From Muraenolepis orangiensis (taxonomy: Eukaryota > Chordata > Actinopteri > Gadiformes > Muraenolepididae), in the NCBI GenBank assembly GCA_027704905.1, contig CM051019.1:24424038-24488037 (forward strand): a stretch of DNA of 64,000 nucleotides. The letters are read 5' to 3'. The translations under genes and the position numbers were made by a program. This document shows, piece after piece, positions 1-9,800 of this stretch (the first letter of the stretch is position 1; each line of letters begins with the position of its first letter). Under the pieces are notes generated by a model that searched no databases, had not been told where the DNA came from, and saw only the letters and a list, made by a program, of their open reading frames with translations.

Positions 1-179
1 TGTTGCAACTTGTTGAGGTTGATAACGTCCGTCCCCAGTCCCTCTGTGGCTGTCAACCAGAAGTAGGAAGTGTGACGCTCGCCAGAGGGGTTTCAACACA
101 TAAATTCACTCAGAACTGATAGACAAAAAGGTGCCATTTGGAACACAACACAGCCCAAAGCAAGTTAGAGAAGACATAC

Positions 180-233
180 CTTTCACTGTGTGGTCGGCTA
201 CGGTCGGGTTGGATGTGCTTGTGTTAGTTGTGC
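180..233 (-). CDS. Receptor R1 stalk exon B (copy 1)
   Basis: This is a 54-bp, phase 1-1 exon on the minus strand with a CACAG acceptor and a G|GTATGT donor. It encodes about 17 residues rich in Thr and Ser (GTTNTSTSNPTVADHTVK), as expected for an O-glycosylated stalk between an Ig domain and a membrane anchor. Near-identical copies with the same splice sites lie at 2335, 3948, 23627, 26933 and 32339 (minus) and 63803 (plus). It belongs to receptor R1, which continues beyond the left edge. The exon call rests on splice sites and conserved phase; no transcript was seen. Confidence 0.55.
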
Positions 234-616
234 CTGTGGCTCCGTGTGGATTAGAAGCAAGGACAGAACAAAGAGAAACACAGAATTTGTATCTTCATCA
301 CTCTTTACAACAAATATGCCTGAAGATATCGTTTTGGACAAGATCTAGAGATATTTTTGATCTTGTATAAGTTACTGATTAATAACTGAAGTTCATGTCT
401 AAATTGAGCTCATGTTTAATTAAAAATGAACAGGAGGATGATTTCATCCTACGTTTGTCAGTGATAGATGTTAAATGGTAGATGATAGATGATGTCAGGT
501 TTCAAACACACGTTCCTTAACCACAAGGACTTCCACTACCAAGTCATATCAGAGTAACAGTGGATTGATAAAGACCACATTTTGAAACACGGCTCCACAA
601 GACAGAAATTAAATAC

Positions 617-664
617 CTTTCGGTACAGTTGTGCTTGGTTTAGACGTGCTTGTGTAAGTTGGGC
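617..664 (-). CDS. Receptor R1 stalk exon A (copy 1)
   Basis: This 48-bp phase 1-1 exon encodes PTYTSTSKPSTTVPK, a Thr/Ser/Pro-rich stalk segment. The acceptor is CAGCAG after a pyrimidine-rich tract and the donor is G|GTATTT. It is paralogous to the stalk A exons at 2804, 4418, 24111, 25499 and 32826. Because stalk and transmembrane exons all join in phase 1, they can be skipped or repeated without losing frame. Confidence 0.5.
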
Positions 665-735
665 CTGCTGCTTCTTGTGGATTAAAACCAAGAACAGAGC
701 AAAGGCCAAAACAAAGACACGTGGAATCAGTACAG

Positions 736-768
736 TACTAGGGCAGCGGTCAGCATGACCGCTGTGCC
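736..768 (-). pseudogene. Truncated tail-less TM exon remnant (R1)
   Basis: This is the 3' part of the transmembrane exon family seen intact at 2914-2987, 24221-24294 and 25609-25682. Its acceptor and first half are missing because the sequence joins a SINE-like segment directly at about 769. It cannot be spliced as an exon and is read as a relic of the tandemly copied cassette. Confidence 0.45.
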
Positions 769-905
769 GCGGCGCCGGAGGCTCAGGGGGAAGAGAGGCG
801 GTCATGTGGTTGAATCCCTGGCTGCTCCTAGTGAAGTGTTGAGGTTCCTGACCTGACCTGACCTCACCCTAACGGGACCCGCGGGCTGTTCCCTTGCATG
901 GTTGA
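769..905. repeat. SINE-like segment linked to the receptor cassettes
   Basis: This is a GC-rich segment beginning with GCGGCGCCGGAGG and containing a box-B-like GTGGTTGAATCCC. It recurs at about 3035-3175, 22725-22860, 24345-24420 (truncated) and 25730-25875, always just upstream of a TM exon in minus-strand sense. The resemblance to a tRNA-SINE is only suggestive. Confidence 0.35.
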
Positions 906-1129
906 CACCGTTGTCGACATGTGAATGAGTGGGTGAATGGGGGTGTGTGAGTGGGTGCATGTCTAAAATTTAACTCAAAACAGAACAAAACATCTTGAAA
1001 ATGTTAACATAATTGAACTTATGTTTACAGTTCAAACTGAACCATGTGGGATGATTTCATCCTACGTTTGAGGGTGAATACTGTTAGATCGTCAGGTTGC
1101 AAACACACTACCAAGTCATATCAGAGTAA

Positions 1130-2020
1130 CAGGGTGAAGGCGTGTGAGTGGGTTAATGCGTGTGAGTGGGTGGATGTGTGTGAGTGGGTGAATGCATGTG
1201 AGTGGGTGGTTGTGTGTCAGTGGTTGAATGTGTGTCAGTGGTTGAATATGGGTGAGTGGGTGAATGCGTCTAAGTGGGTGAATGTGTGTGACTGGGTGCA
1301 TGGATGTGAGTGAGTGAATGCATGTGAGTGGGTGAATGCGTGTGAGTGGGTGGATGGTGTGAGTGGGTGAACGCGTGTGATTGGGTGAAAGCGTGTGAGT
1401 GGGTGAATGCACGTGAGTGCGTAATTGCGTGTTAATGCGTGTGATTGGGTGAATGGTGTGATTGGGTGAATGCGTGTGAGTGCGTAATTGCGTGTTAATG
1501 CGTGTGATTGGGTGGATGTGTGTGAGTGGGTGAATGCGTGTGAGTAGGTGAATGCTTGTGAATGGGTGAATGCGGTTCAGTGGGGGAATGCATGTGAGTA
1601 GGTGAATGTGTGTGAATGGGTGAATGTGTCTGAGTGGGTGAATGTGTGTGAGACTGGGTAGATGCGTGTGAGTAGGTGAATGTATGTGTGTGGATGAATG
1701 CCTGTGAGTAGGTGGATGTGTGTGAGTTGGTGAAAAATTGTCAGTGGGTGAATGCGTGTTATTTGGTGAATGCGTGTGAGTGGGTGAATGCGTGTGACTG
1801 GGTAATTGCGTGTGAGTGGGTGAATGTGTGTGAGTGGGTGAATGCGTGTGACTGGGTAATTGCGTGTGAGTGGGTGAATGCGTGTGAGTGGGTGAATGTG
1901 TGTGACTGGGTAATTGCGTGTGAGTGGGTGGATGAGTGTGAGTGGGTGAATGCGTGTGACTGGGCCGATGCGGTTGAGTGGGAGTATGCATGTGAGTAGG
2001 TGAATGTTTGTGAATGGGTG
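1130..2020. repeat. 18-bp minisatellite (TGGGTGAATGCGTGTGAG), long array
   Basis: This is an imperfect tandem array of about 18 bp per unit, roughly 49 units, diverged by single substitutions and small indels. The same repeat appears at 3180-3270, 3430-3670, 23085-23370, 24430-24990, 26105-26610 and 31605-31905, each time between a stalk exon and a TM exon of the receptor genes. Because the unit is a multiple of three, several frames stay open over hundreds of bases (for example a His/Thr/Pro/Ser-rich frame over 1116-2063). I read this as intronic repeat, not coding. Confidence 0.85.
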
Positions 2021-2334
2021 ATGGTCTCTTCATGCACACTTCTAAAACTATTCCTCTCTTCAACTAAATGATAATATAATTATATCTACATCTAATGTAA
2101 ACTAGTTTTGCAGATTTGTTGCAACTTGTTGTGGTTGATAACGTCCGTCCCCAGTCCCTCTGTGGCTGTCAACCAGAAGTAGGAAGTGTGACGCTCACCA
2201 TAGGGTTACTCACAACACATAACTTTGGACGTTTTTACGATGTTGATGATTTATGATTATAAGTCCACACGGTATCACTGATAGAGGGACAGAAAGAACA
2301 CAACACAGCCCAAAGCAAGTTAGAGAAGACATAC

Positions 2335-2388
2335 CTTTCACTGTGTGGTCGGCTACGGTCGGGTTGGATGTGCTTGTGTTAGTTGTGC
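2335..2388 (-). CDS. Receptor R1 stalk exon B (copy 2)
   Basis: This 54-bp phase 1-1 stalk exon has the same residues and splice sites as the copy at 180-233. It lies downstream, in minus-strand sense, of stalk A at 2804-2851. Confidence 0.5.
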
Positions 2389-2803
2389 CTGTGGCTCCGT
2401 GTGGATTAGAAGCAAGGACAGAACAAAGAGAAACACAGAATTAGTATCTTCATCACTCTTTACAACAAATATGACTGAAGATATCGTTTTGGACAAGATC
2501 TAGAGATATGTTTGATCTTGTATAAGTTACTGATTAATAACTGAAGTTCATGTCTAAAAGTGAACTCAGAACAAAACAAACCATCTTCAAATGTTAACAT
2601 AATTGAGCTCATGTTTACAGTTAAAACTGTACAATGTAGGATGATTTCATCCTACGTTTGTTGGTGATAGATGTTAGATCGTCATGTTTCAAACACACGT
2701 TCCTTGACTACAAGGACTTCCACTACCAAGTCATATCAGAGTAACAGTGAATTGATAAAGACCACATTTTGAAACACGGCTTCAGAAGACAGAAATTAAA
2801 TAC

Positions 2804-2851
2804 CTTTCGGTACAGTTGTGCTTGGTTTAGACGTGCTTGTATGAGTTGTGC
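2804..2851 (-). CDS. Receptor R1 stalk exon A (copy 2)
   Basis: This is a 48-bp phase 1-1 stalk exon. It is preceded, in minus-strand sense, by a TM exon (2914-2987) that runs straight into its upstream intron. This shows the cassette was built by recombination between a TM exon and sequence upstream of stalk A. Confidence 0.5.
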
Positions 2852-2913
2852 CTGCTGCTCCATGTGGATTAAAACCAAGAACAGAGCAAAGGCCAAATCA
2901 AAGACATGTGGAA

Positions 2914-2987
2914 TCAGTACAGTACTAGGGCAACGGTCAGCAAGACCGCTGTGCCTACCGCCACGCCCAGGACTAACGGCCATGTAG
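2914..2987 (-). CDS. Tail-less transmembrane terminal exon (R1)
   Basis: This is a 74-bp minus-strand open exon after a strong acceptor (TGTGTTGCAG). It enters in phase 1 and encodes a hydrophobic segment (core LGVAVGTAVLLTVALVLY), then an immediate TGA stop. It is homologous to the first two thirds of the full TM exon at 22569-22676, but the cytoplasmic part and donor have been replaced. If used, it would make a membrane-anchored receptor with no signalling tail. Equivalent exons lie at 24221-24294 and 25609-25682. Use as a real alternative last exon is inference. Confidence 0.45.
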
Positions 2988-3034
2988 CTGCAACACAGAT
3001 GGAGTTTCAGTCAAGTGAAGGAGTTCTGTCAAGG

Positions 3035-3175
3035 GCGGCGCCGGAGGCTCAGGGGGAAGAGAGGCGGTCATGTGGTTGAATCCCTGGCTGTTCCTAGTTA
3101 AGTGTTGAGGTTCCTGACCTGACCTTACCATGACGGAACCCGCGGGCTGTTCCCTTGGGTGGTTGACACCGTTGT
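3035..3175. repeat. SINE-like segment (copy 2)
   Basis: This is a second copy of the GCGGCGCCGGAGG-starting segment, directly followed by short 18-bp minisatellite units at 3180-3270. Confidence 0.35.
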
Positions 3176-3429
3176 CGGCATGTGAATGAGTGGGTGAATG
3201 CGTGTGAGTTGGTGAATGTGTGTGAGTGGGTGAATGCATGTGAGTGGGTGAATGTGTGTGAGTGGGTGCACGTCTAAAATTGAACTCAAAACAGAACAAA
3301 ACATCTTGAAAATGTTAACATAATTGAACTTATGTTTGGAAAATTGTGGGATGATTTCATCCTACGTTTGAGGGTGAATACTGTTAGATCGTCAGGTTGA
3401 AACACACTACCAAGTCATATCAGAGTAAC

Positions 3430-3670
3430 GGGAGTGAATGCGTGTGAGTGTGTGAATGTGTGTGAGTGGGTGAATGTGTGTGAGGGGGTGAATGCATGTG
3501 AGTGTGTGATGTGTGTGAGTGGTTGAATGTGTGTCAGTGGTTGAATGCGTCTGACTGGGTGCATGGGTGTGAGTGGGTGAATGCCTGTGAGTGGGTGAAT
3601 GCGTCTGAGTGGGTGAATGCGTGTGACTGGGTGCATGGGTGTGAGTGGTGGGTGAATGCATGTTAGTCGG
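3430..3670. repeat. 18-bp minisatellite, short array
   Basis: This array belongs to the same unit family as 1130-2020, about 13 imperfect copies, in the intron between stalk B (3948) and the TM exon (2987) of R1. Confidence 0.8.
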
Positions 3671-3947
3671 TGAAACTTCCTCTTTTCAACTAAATTCTAA
3701 TGCTAACTAGTTTTGCAGATTCGTTGCAACTTGCTGTGGTTAATAACGTCCGTCCCCAGTCCCTCTGTGGTTGTCAACCAGAAGTAGGAAGTGTGACGCT
3801 CACCATAGGGGTTACAACACATAACTTTGGACGATTTTACGATGTTGATGATTTATGATTATAAGTCCACACGGTATCACTGATAGACAGACAGAAAGGT
3901 TCCATTTGGAACACAACACAGCCCAAAGCAAGTTAGAGAAGACATAC

Positions 3948-4001
3948 CTTTCACTGTGTGGTCGGCTACGGTCGGGTTGGATGTGCTTGTGTTAGTTGTG
4001 C
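3948..4001 (-). CDS. Receptor R1 stalk exon B (copy 3)
   Basis: This 54-bp phase 1-1 Thr/Ser-rich stalk exon is identical in layout to 180-233. It is the stalk B exon nearest the R1 Ig exon. Confidence 0.5.
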
Positions 4002-4417
4002 CTGTGGCTCCATGTGGATTAGAAGCAAGGACAGAACAAAGAGAAACACAGAATTAGTATCTTCATCACTCTTTACAACAAATATGACTGAAGATATCGT
4101 TTTGGACAAGATCTAGACATCTTTTTTTTCTTGCATAAGTTAATAACTAAGATTAATGACTGAAGTTAATGTCTAAAAGTGAACTCAGAACAAAACAAAC
4201 CATCTTCAAATGTTAACATAATTGATGTTTACAGTTAAAACTGAACAATGTAGGATGATTTCATCCTACGTTTGTTGGTGATAGATGTTAGATCGTCAGG
4301 TTTCAAACACACGTTCCTTGACCACTAGGACTTCCACTACCAAGTCATATCAGAGTAACAGTGGATTGATAAAGACCACATTTTGAAACACGGCTCCGCA
4401 AGACAGAAATTAAATAC

Positions 4418-4465
4418 CTTTCGGTAGAGTTGTGCTTGGTTTAGACGTGCTTGTGTTAGTTGTGC
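4418..4465 (-). CDS. Receptor R1 stalk exon A (copy 3)
   Basis: This 48-bp phase 1-1 stalk exon (residues TNTSTSKPSTTLPK) is the first stalk exon after the R1 Ig exon in minus-strand sense. The acceptor is CAGCAG and the donor G|GTATTT. Confidence 0.5.
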
Positions 4466-4825
4466 CTGCTGCTCCGTGTGGATTAAAACCAAGGACAGAG
4501 CAAAGGCCAAAACAAAGACACGTGGAATCAGTACAGAACTGTAACAACTTGTGATCTTTATCACATCTTTAGCACAAGTCTGGAGAGAAGCTGGAGGGAG
4601 ACGAGCCAGAGGAAGACAAGGCTTCCAGTACTGTGTTGTGAGATTCATTATAGCACTAAATATTAGGCTGTGACACTGCTGGGGTAGGAAAACTCTCCAT
4701 TTTGATATTAATTGACGCTTATCAATTCATTTAAATGTGTTTGTTCAAAAATAAAACCAATTGTTGAACTTATTTGACATTCTGGGAAATGAGTTTCTCT
4801 GCTCCTCCCTTGAAACCCTGTGGGA

Positions 4826-4880
4826 CCAGGTGAGTCCAGCACCCGGAGGACAGGTGAGTCCAGCACCCGGAGGACCAGGC
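4826..4880. repeat. 26-bp splice-donor-like minisatellite, 2 units
   Basis: This short array of units each begins AGGTGAGTCCAGCACCCGG, the same family as 27403-27547 and 33173-33510. It lies in the intron following the Ig exon. Confidence 0.7.
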
Positions 4881-5322
4881 CACAAATCACTGTCTCTTTC
4901 TGTGTTTTCCAGATACCGATTTACAACCACAGTCATGAGTGTGACCAACTGAGAAGCAGCAGGCCCCCCAAACACCACCCATGTCTTAGCCTTGGTTTAT
5001 GGAGGCCCCTACGGGCAGAACATGTTCATGGGGACCGGGACAATCAAATGAGAACCTTGGCTGGGGCAACGTTTACATTTACGCCTGGAGATCACCTTAA
5101 GGGACCCTCACACGCAGGCTATTGGTTTTTAAGAATTGAAATATATTAATACTTTTATACAATTTTTTTTAAGATTGAAATATATGAATACTTTTTTACA
5201 GTTTTAAATATTGAAATATAGTAGTACTTTTTTACACTTTTAAATATTGGAATATAGTAATACTTTTGGGTTGAACCCCAAACTGTACATTTAGGTACAT
5301 AGATTAAAATATAAATACATAC

Positions 5323-5664
5323 TTAAGTTAAGTTGTAGGTCATACCGTGCCGTATCCTTGTATCCTCCTGATGAAGGGTACTGTCTGCAGCAGTAATCAC
5401 CTTCATCTTTCTGACCCATCTTCTTTATGACCAGAGAACACTCCTCTGTAACACATAGTCTCTCCACGTGGTCATTGGTAATGTTCCCTCTATTAACCAA
5501 TTCTTCAGTCTCTCTATTCTTAATAAGAACCAGTAAACTGAGGAACAGTCATTTTGAGCCCCATCACACGGTAGAGAGACACAACCTCCAGCTCTGACCT
5601 CTGTTGTTTTCTGCATACTTAGAGTAAGGTACTTTGTGACATTCCTCTTTGTTTTTAAGTTGAT
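5323..5664 (-). pseudogene. Receptor R1 V-type Ig exon, frameshifted
   Basis: This minus-strand exon has an acceptor TTTCTCACAG and a donor A|GTATGT. It encodes a V-type Ig domain with a B-strand Cys (VSLPC), a core Trp (VYWF), SLVIKK and a terminal DEGDYCC. Compared with the open copies at 27933 and 33655 it has two compensating indels, near 5600 and near 5515, so most of the first half is read in the wrong frame. Downstream motifs (RLCVTEECS) are back in frame. The domain would not fold, so R1 is probably a pseudogene unless these are sequencing errors. Confidence 0.7.
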
Positions 5665-5756
5665 CTGTGAGAAAGAGAGCGTTCAGCTATGTAATGGGTA
5701 ACACTTTACAATAAGGGAACATGAATTAGCATTAGTATATTTGAAGTTGTTCTTAC

Positions 5757-5769
5757 CTTTGCATGACAT
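5757..5769 (-). CDS. R1 5' exon remnant with ATG
   Basis: This short minus-strand segment ends AAAG|GTAAGA and matches the last codons (MSCK) of the 25-bp ATG exons at 28372 and 34092. Here it directly abuts an (AC)n run, so its 5' part is missing. No signal peptide is visible. Confidence 0.3.
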
Positions 5770-5799
5770 GGAACACACACACACACACAGTCCATTAGA

Positions 5800-6060
5800 T
5801 GGACATATTTGGGCATATCAAAACATTTCATAGTTGTTGATGTCATCAGAGATCAGTGAAATACAGACGCTTAATGGAAAATAATTTAAGGGAGTTGTTT
5901 CTTGCCCTCAAGGGGGCTAGGGGTTTGAGGGGTGTTGTAAACATGTGGCCTATGAAGCCCTTTGAGACTGGAACTGGGATTAAGGACTATACAAATATAA
6001 TTTACTTGACTTGACTTGACTGGCTTTCCACTTTAAAGGTGAGGTGATGGGCTGGATAAA
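5800..6060. repeat. Dispersed repeat next to an (AC)n tract
   Basis: The segment containing TGGACATATTTGGGCATATC and GATGTCATCAGAGATCAGTG beside a dinucleotide run recurs at about 8210, 28680, 34560, 36190, 37910, 40990, 42930 and 59460 in either orientation. The part ending in ACTTGACTTGACTTGAC resembles a LINE/SINE 3' tail. No gene is seen from 5,800 to 6,260. Confidence 0.5.
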
Positions 6061-6261
6061 TAACATATACAGTAACAGACCAACTGACTATGAAAGTGTC
6101 CATCCATACAGACTGACTTTATTGAATGAGATGATAAGTTCTACATATTTACTCAATTAAAATGTCTGAACTAGAAAGTTCCTCATACGGCAGCAGTCAT
6201 CTGAACATGATATAGCTATAACTGTAGCTACGACTCAAGTCACTAGAAGCTGCTCAAAGGA

Positions 6262-6950
6262 GTTGTTCCAACTGTTGTTCTCTGGTCATGTAGCACCAGT
6301 TCTCTAGGGCTGTTGTTCCAACTGTTGCTCTCTGGTCATGTAGCACCAGTTCTCTAGGGCTGTTGTTGCAACTGTTGTTCTCTGGTCATGTAGCACCAGT
6401 TGTCTAGGGCTATTGTTCCAACTGTTGTTCTCTGGTCATGTAGCACCAGTTGTCTAGGGCTGTTGTTCTCTGATCATGTAGCACCAGTTCTCTAGGGCTG
6501 TTGTTCTAACTGTTGTTCTCTGGTCATGTAGCACCAGTTCTCTAGGGCTGTTGTTCCAACTGTTGTTCTCTGGTCATGTAGCACCAGTTCTCTAGGGCTG
6601 TTGTTCCAACTGTTGTTCTCTGGTCATGTAGCACCAGTTCTCCAGGGCTGTTGTTCTCTGATCATGTATCACCAGTCATGGTTACGGTGGTTGGCAGGGG
6701 GCGTGGCCAAGCCGTGTGTGCTGGTGGCGCACACACACACCTGTCAACAATTGCCGTGGCTGATGACTAATCACCTCACCTGGGGGTATATATAGCCTGG
6801 CGTATAGTTCTAACTGTTGTTCTCTGGTCATGTAGCACCAGTTCTCTAGGGCTGTTGTTCTAACTGTTGTTCTCTGGTCATGTAGCACCAGTTCTCTAGG
6901 GCTGTTGTTCTAACTGTTGTTCTCTGGTCATGTAGCACCAGTTCTCTATA
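6262..6950. repeat. ~50-bp tandem array, interrupted
   Basis: About 11 copies of a unit containing CTCTGGTCATGTAGCACCAG and TTCTCTAGGGCTGTTGTTC are present, some shortened. The array is split at 6676-6806 by a fragment related to the solo LTR at 12177-12750 (shared GGTTACGGTGGTTG and GGGGGCGTGGCCAAGCC). Confidence 0.85.
6676..6806 (+). mobile_element. LTR fragment inside the 50-bp array
   Basis: This segment shares CATGGTTACGGTGGTTG, a GGGGGCGTGGCCAAGCC block, a short (AC)n and CACCTGGGG with the first ~160 bp of the LTR at 12177. It lacks the rest of the LTR. Confidence 0.55.
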
Positions 6951-7089
6951 TTTTTTCATTGACAGTTTTATGAAAGGCCCTTCTTCCTAGCAGAAAAATA
7001 AAAATAAAAAATATCAATAAAAACATAATGCAACAGGGTCAATGGTATTTTACTATTATCTTTTTATTATTTAAATGTAGACAACAATG

Positions 7090-7315
7090 GGAATCAGGTA
7101 GGAGGGAAAAATCAACTTTGGGAACTTCTGCTCTGAGAAGGAGCTGCTAGATGGACCGCCTGCAGTACCTTTACAGACCACCACTAATAACTGTAGAACC
7201 GGGTAGAACACGGCTGCTTTAATACATTTTGTGGCCTCCTTATATTGTTCTGTATGCGGCCCCCAATGAATAGTGTTTGGACACCCCTGCTCTAGTGGTT
7301 AAACACGTGCTATGG
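7090..7315. mobile_element. hAT-like non-autonomous element fragment
   Basis: Read on the minus strand the segment starts near CCACTAGAGCAGGGGTGTCC. CAGGGGTGTCCAAAC is a terminus typical of hAT elements. The same sequence is inverted at 53335-53520. Confidence 0.4.
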
Positions 7316-7565
7316 CATGTGTGACCTCTGATTGGCTGATAATAGAGACAGCGGTCACCTGCTGATGAAGCCTCGACGCACCTGTCCTCCGCTTCATAGA
7401 AACTGAATTAAACAGGAGGACAGGGGAGCCGGCAGCACTGAGGTAAGACCTGAACACATTGGTTTGAAGGCCGTGTGGAGGGCGGTGGGTTCTCCTTTAA
7501 TACAGAAGGCAGCTCTGCTAGCGTTGATGTGCTCCGTGTGGATGGTTTTAATTCTATCCTCTACA

Positions 7566-7693
7566 CTACGGAGCAACACAGTAAACAGACAACAGACATC
7601 CAGTCCCCCGGACCACCGATACAACCCCATACTCCTGGTCGTCCTCTGGGGTCTTTAAACTCACAATGCACTCTTCAGCTGAGATCTTGTTTC
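7566..7693 (-). CDS. Receptor cytoplasmic-tail exon (TM2 type, copy 1)
   Basis: This minus-strand exon follows acceptor CTTCACCAG. Read straight through it enters in phase 1 and encodes a 42-residue tail that contains TPEDDQEYGVVSVV (a Tyr-x-x-Val motif) and ends CVAP before TAG. Alternatively only the first 29 bp are exonic, because GTGAGT follows the ATT codon, exactly as in R2. It lies downstream of the TM exon at 8802-8909. Other copies are at 35357, 40417 (minus), 38479 and 52946 (plus). Confidence 0.45.
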
Positions 7694-8268
7694 CTGGTGA
7701 AGGAGAAAACACAGTGTTTCCATGGTGATATAGAGGTGGGGGGGGGGGTAGATGTAAACATGGTCAAACAGGTCAAGGTCAAGTGAACTTTTTTAGCACA
7801 GCCCTTAATCACGGTTACAGTCTAAAGGGGCTTCACAGGCCCCTCCCCCTCAAGGCCTGAACTTTAGGACCAGGACACACTCCTCATAACAGGCACTATA
7901 TGGATTGGAAATGGCGTCTAAATGCTGCTTGGGAGGAGAAACAGAATGCAGAGCAGCAGCTGCTAAAGAACCCATCAGCTTGTCATGTCAGTGGAAAGCC
8001 AGCCCTCTACATACACTAGCTGCTATACAAGTCTACCTTCCCCCTAGTCCATATGCGGCCATTCAAGAAAGCATTTTAAAAAACTGTGTTTTTTTTAAAT
8101 ATATTGTTTATGTGATTTTATGTGACAACTACATGTTTTGAGAAATAACATTCAATCTAGCTTGCTAGTTTTCCATTTTCTATTGAGCATCTGTACTTCA
8201 CTGATCACTGATGACATCAACAACTAAGAAATATAATGATATGCCCAAATATGTCCATCTAATGGACC

Positions 8269-8420
<152 letters not shown>

Positions 8421-8489
8421 GTTCTCTGTAAGAAGCCTTGCTCTCCACATTTAGATGTTAAGCAAACTAAATGAGAAGCACTCTACACA

Positions 8490-8522
8490 TTATAATAATA
8501 ATAATAATAATTATTATTATAA

Positions 8523-8565
<43 letters not shown>

Positions 8566-8695
8566 GTTGTTCTTTCATTTCCCCAGTATTATTATTGTTA
8601 TTTGTATTATTATTTTTTTTGAATAATTATTATATATATATTTTTTAATTATTATTATTTTTCTTTCGCTTCCCCATTATTATTATTAAAATAAT
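8490..8695. repeat. (TAA/TTA)n-rich tract
   Basis: This is a trinucleotide AT-rich microsatellite with interruptions by TTCTTTC(G/A)TTTCCCC, a segment that recurs at 30140, 36415 and 41425. Confidence 0.85.
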
Positions 8696-8801
8696 GAAGG
8701 AAGGAACACAGAACGGTGGCCCAACAGGCAGATTGCAGGCGACTAAACAGTAATCAGACAGACAGAGGCTAACAAGATGGCGTTCGGCGGTCTCTCCTCA
8801 C

Positions 8802-8909
8802 CTCTCGTCCTCCACCAGCCAACGAGGCGGAGCAGAACCACCAGGGTGAGGACGGAGAAGCCCAGCAGCACCGCCACATGCAGCAGGACCCCAGGTCCCC
8901 ACGTCACCG
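8802..8909 (-). CDS. Receptor TM exon, type 2 (copy 1)
   Basis: This 108-bp minus-strand exon has acceptor GATGTCTTGCAG and donor AGAG|GTGAGG, phase 1-1. It encodes a short juxtamembrane segment (VTWGPGVLLHVAV) followed by a strongly hydrophobic stretch (LTLVVLLRLVGW) and a basic WWRTR stop-transfer. It has the same length and phase as the TM exon of R2 and is 108 of 108 bp alignable to 30300-30407. No Ig or stalk exon precedes it in this segment, so it is an orphan 3' gene fragment together with 7566-7693. Confidence 0.6.
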
Positions 8910-9318
8910 CTGCAAGACATCAGTCACAACATCTCCTGATTGTGAAGTGCGTTGAGGTCAGGCCACGGGTTAGAAAAGCACTTTATTCACTCACAGAGTC
9001 CATTCACCCATTTGTTAACAACCTACAGGGTATCTGTCTGGAACCACAGTGAGAGGTACTACGAGAGGTTCCCCCTCAGTAGAGCGCATATACCTCCGCC
9101 CCACCAAATAGTCCCCTGTGGTGAAAACGTGTGGTTGAGATGCAGTCAGATATGGTCCGGCTGTTAGAAGACACATAACCGACTCATCACCAATAAAAAC
9201 CTATGGCTGGTTTTCACCCACGTGACTAAGTCCTTGACAACGGTTGCTATCCGCCATGTTGGAGCCCCTCGAACGTAAACACTGAGTGATAAATACAGAC
9301 GCTCGAGTGAAGAAAACG

Positions 9319-9645
9319 ATGGTTCATTGTTTTCTAGTTGGCTGTGGAAGTCAAAGGACGGCGTAGGACTATTCCGTATACCTTCTGTTCTACATAATCA
9401 AGGTGAAGAGTTCTAACAACTTACTGAAGAGAGAAGAGAAGCTTGGGTTTGGGCAATAAGTCGAGATGATACAACAACTAAAGACGTCCTGAAGAGCGAG
9501 AGAGTTTGCAGTAAGCATTTAGTTTGGGGACAGCCCGCTATGAACTGGGACAGATGTAATGTGGACTGGAAACCTACGCTTAACCTCTGGAAAAGACAAT
9601 ATAGAGAGGAAAACGCTGAGGCGGCTACAAACATAATCATTATAT
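9319..9645 (+). pseudogene. THAP zinc-finger domain, decayed
   Basis: Starting at ATG 9319, the frame gives a CxxxxC pair (MVHCFLVGCGSQ). After a one-base shift come GLFRIPSV, an in-frame stop, EERREAWVWAI, RVCSKHL and NVDWKPTLNL. This is the order of a THAP domain (C2CH zinc site, an FRIP-like strand, W, CSKH, then a Pro-x-L-N-L end). One frameshift and one stop make it non-functional. Confidence 0.7.
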
Positions 9646-9800
9646 AGCAACATGCTACTATATAATACATTACAGTTATAGATATATAGCAACATGCGTC
9701 TATATAATAATAGTTATAGATATATAGCAACACGTTACTATAAAATGCATAACAGTTATAAAGGAGCATGTTACTATATAGTAAATCATATACATAGTAT
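9640..9800. repeat. AT-rich tandem units
   Basis: Three to four imperfect repeats of about 58 bp contain TATAGCAACATG and ACAGTTATA. Confidence 0.65.

Noticed and set aside
1..90. Conserved block (GTTGCAACTTGTTGAGG ... CAGTCCCTCTGTGG) as a further receptor exon
   Set aside because: It recurs at 2115, 3720, 23440, 25065, 26705 and 32115 and has a possible acceptor, but no consistent donor or phase could be found, so it is left as intronic repeat.
1116..2063. 315-codon minus-strand His/Thr/Pro/Ser-rich open frame, which could be a mucin stalk
   Set aside because: It lies entirely in the 18-bp minisatellite. Several frames are open for the same reason, and the arrays have internal indels and no splice sites conserved between copies.
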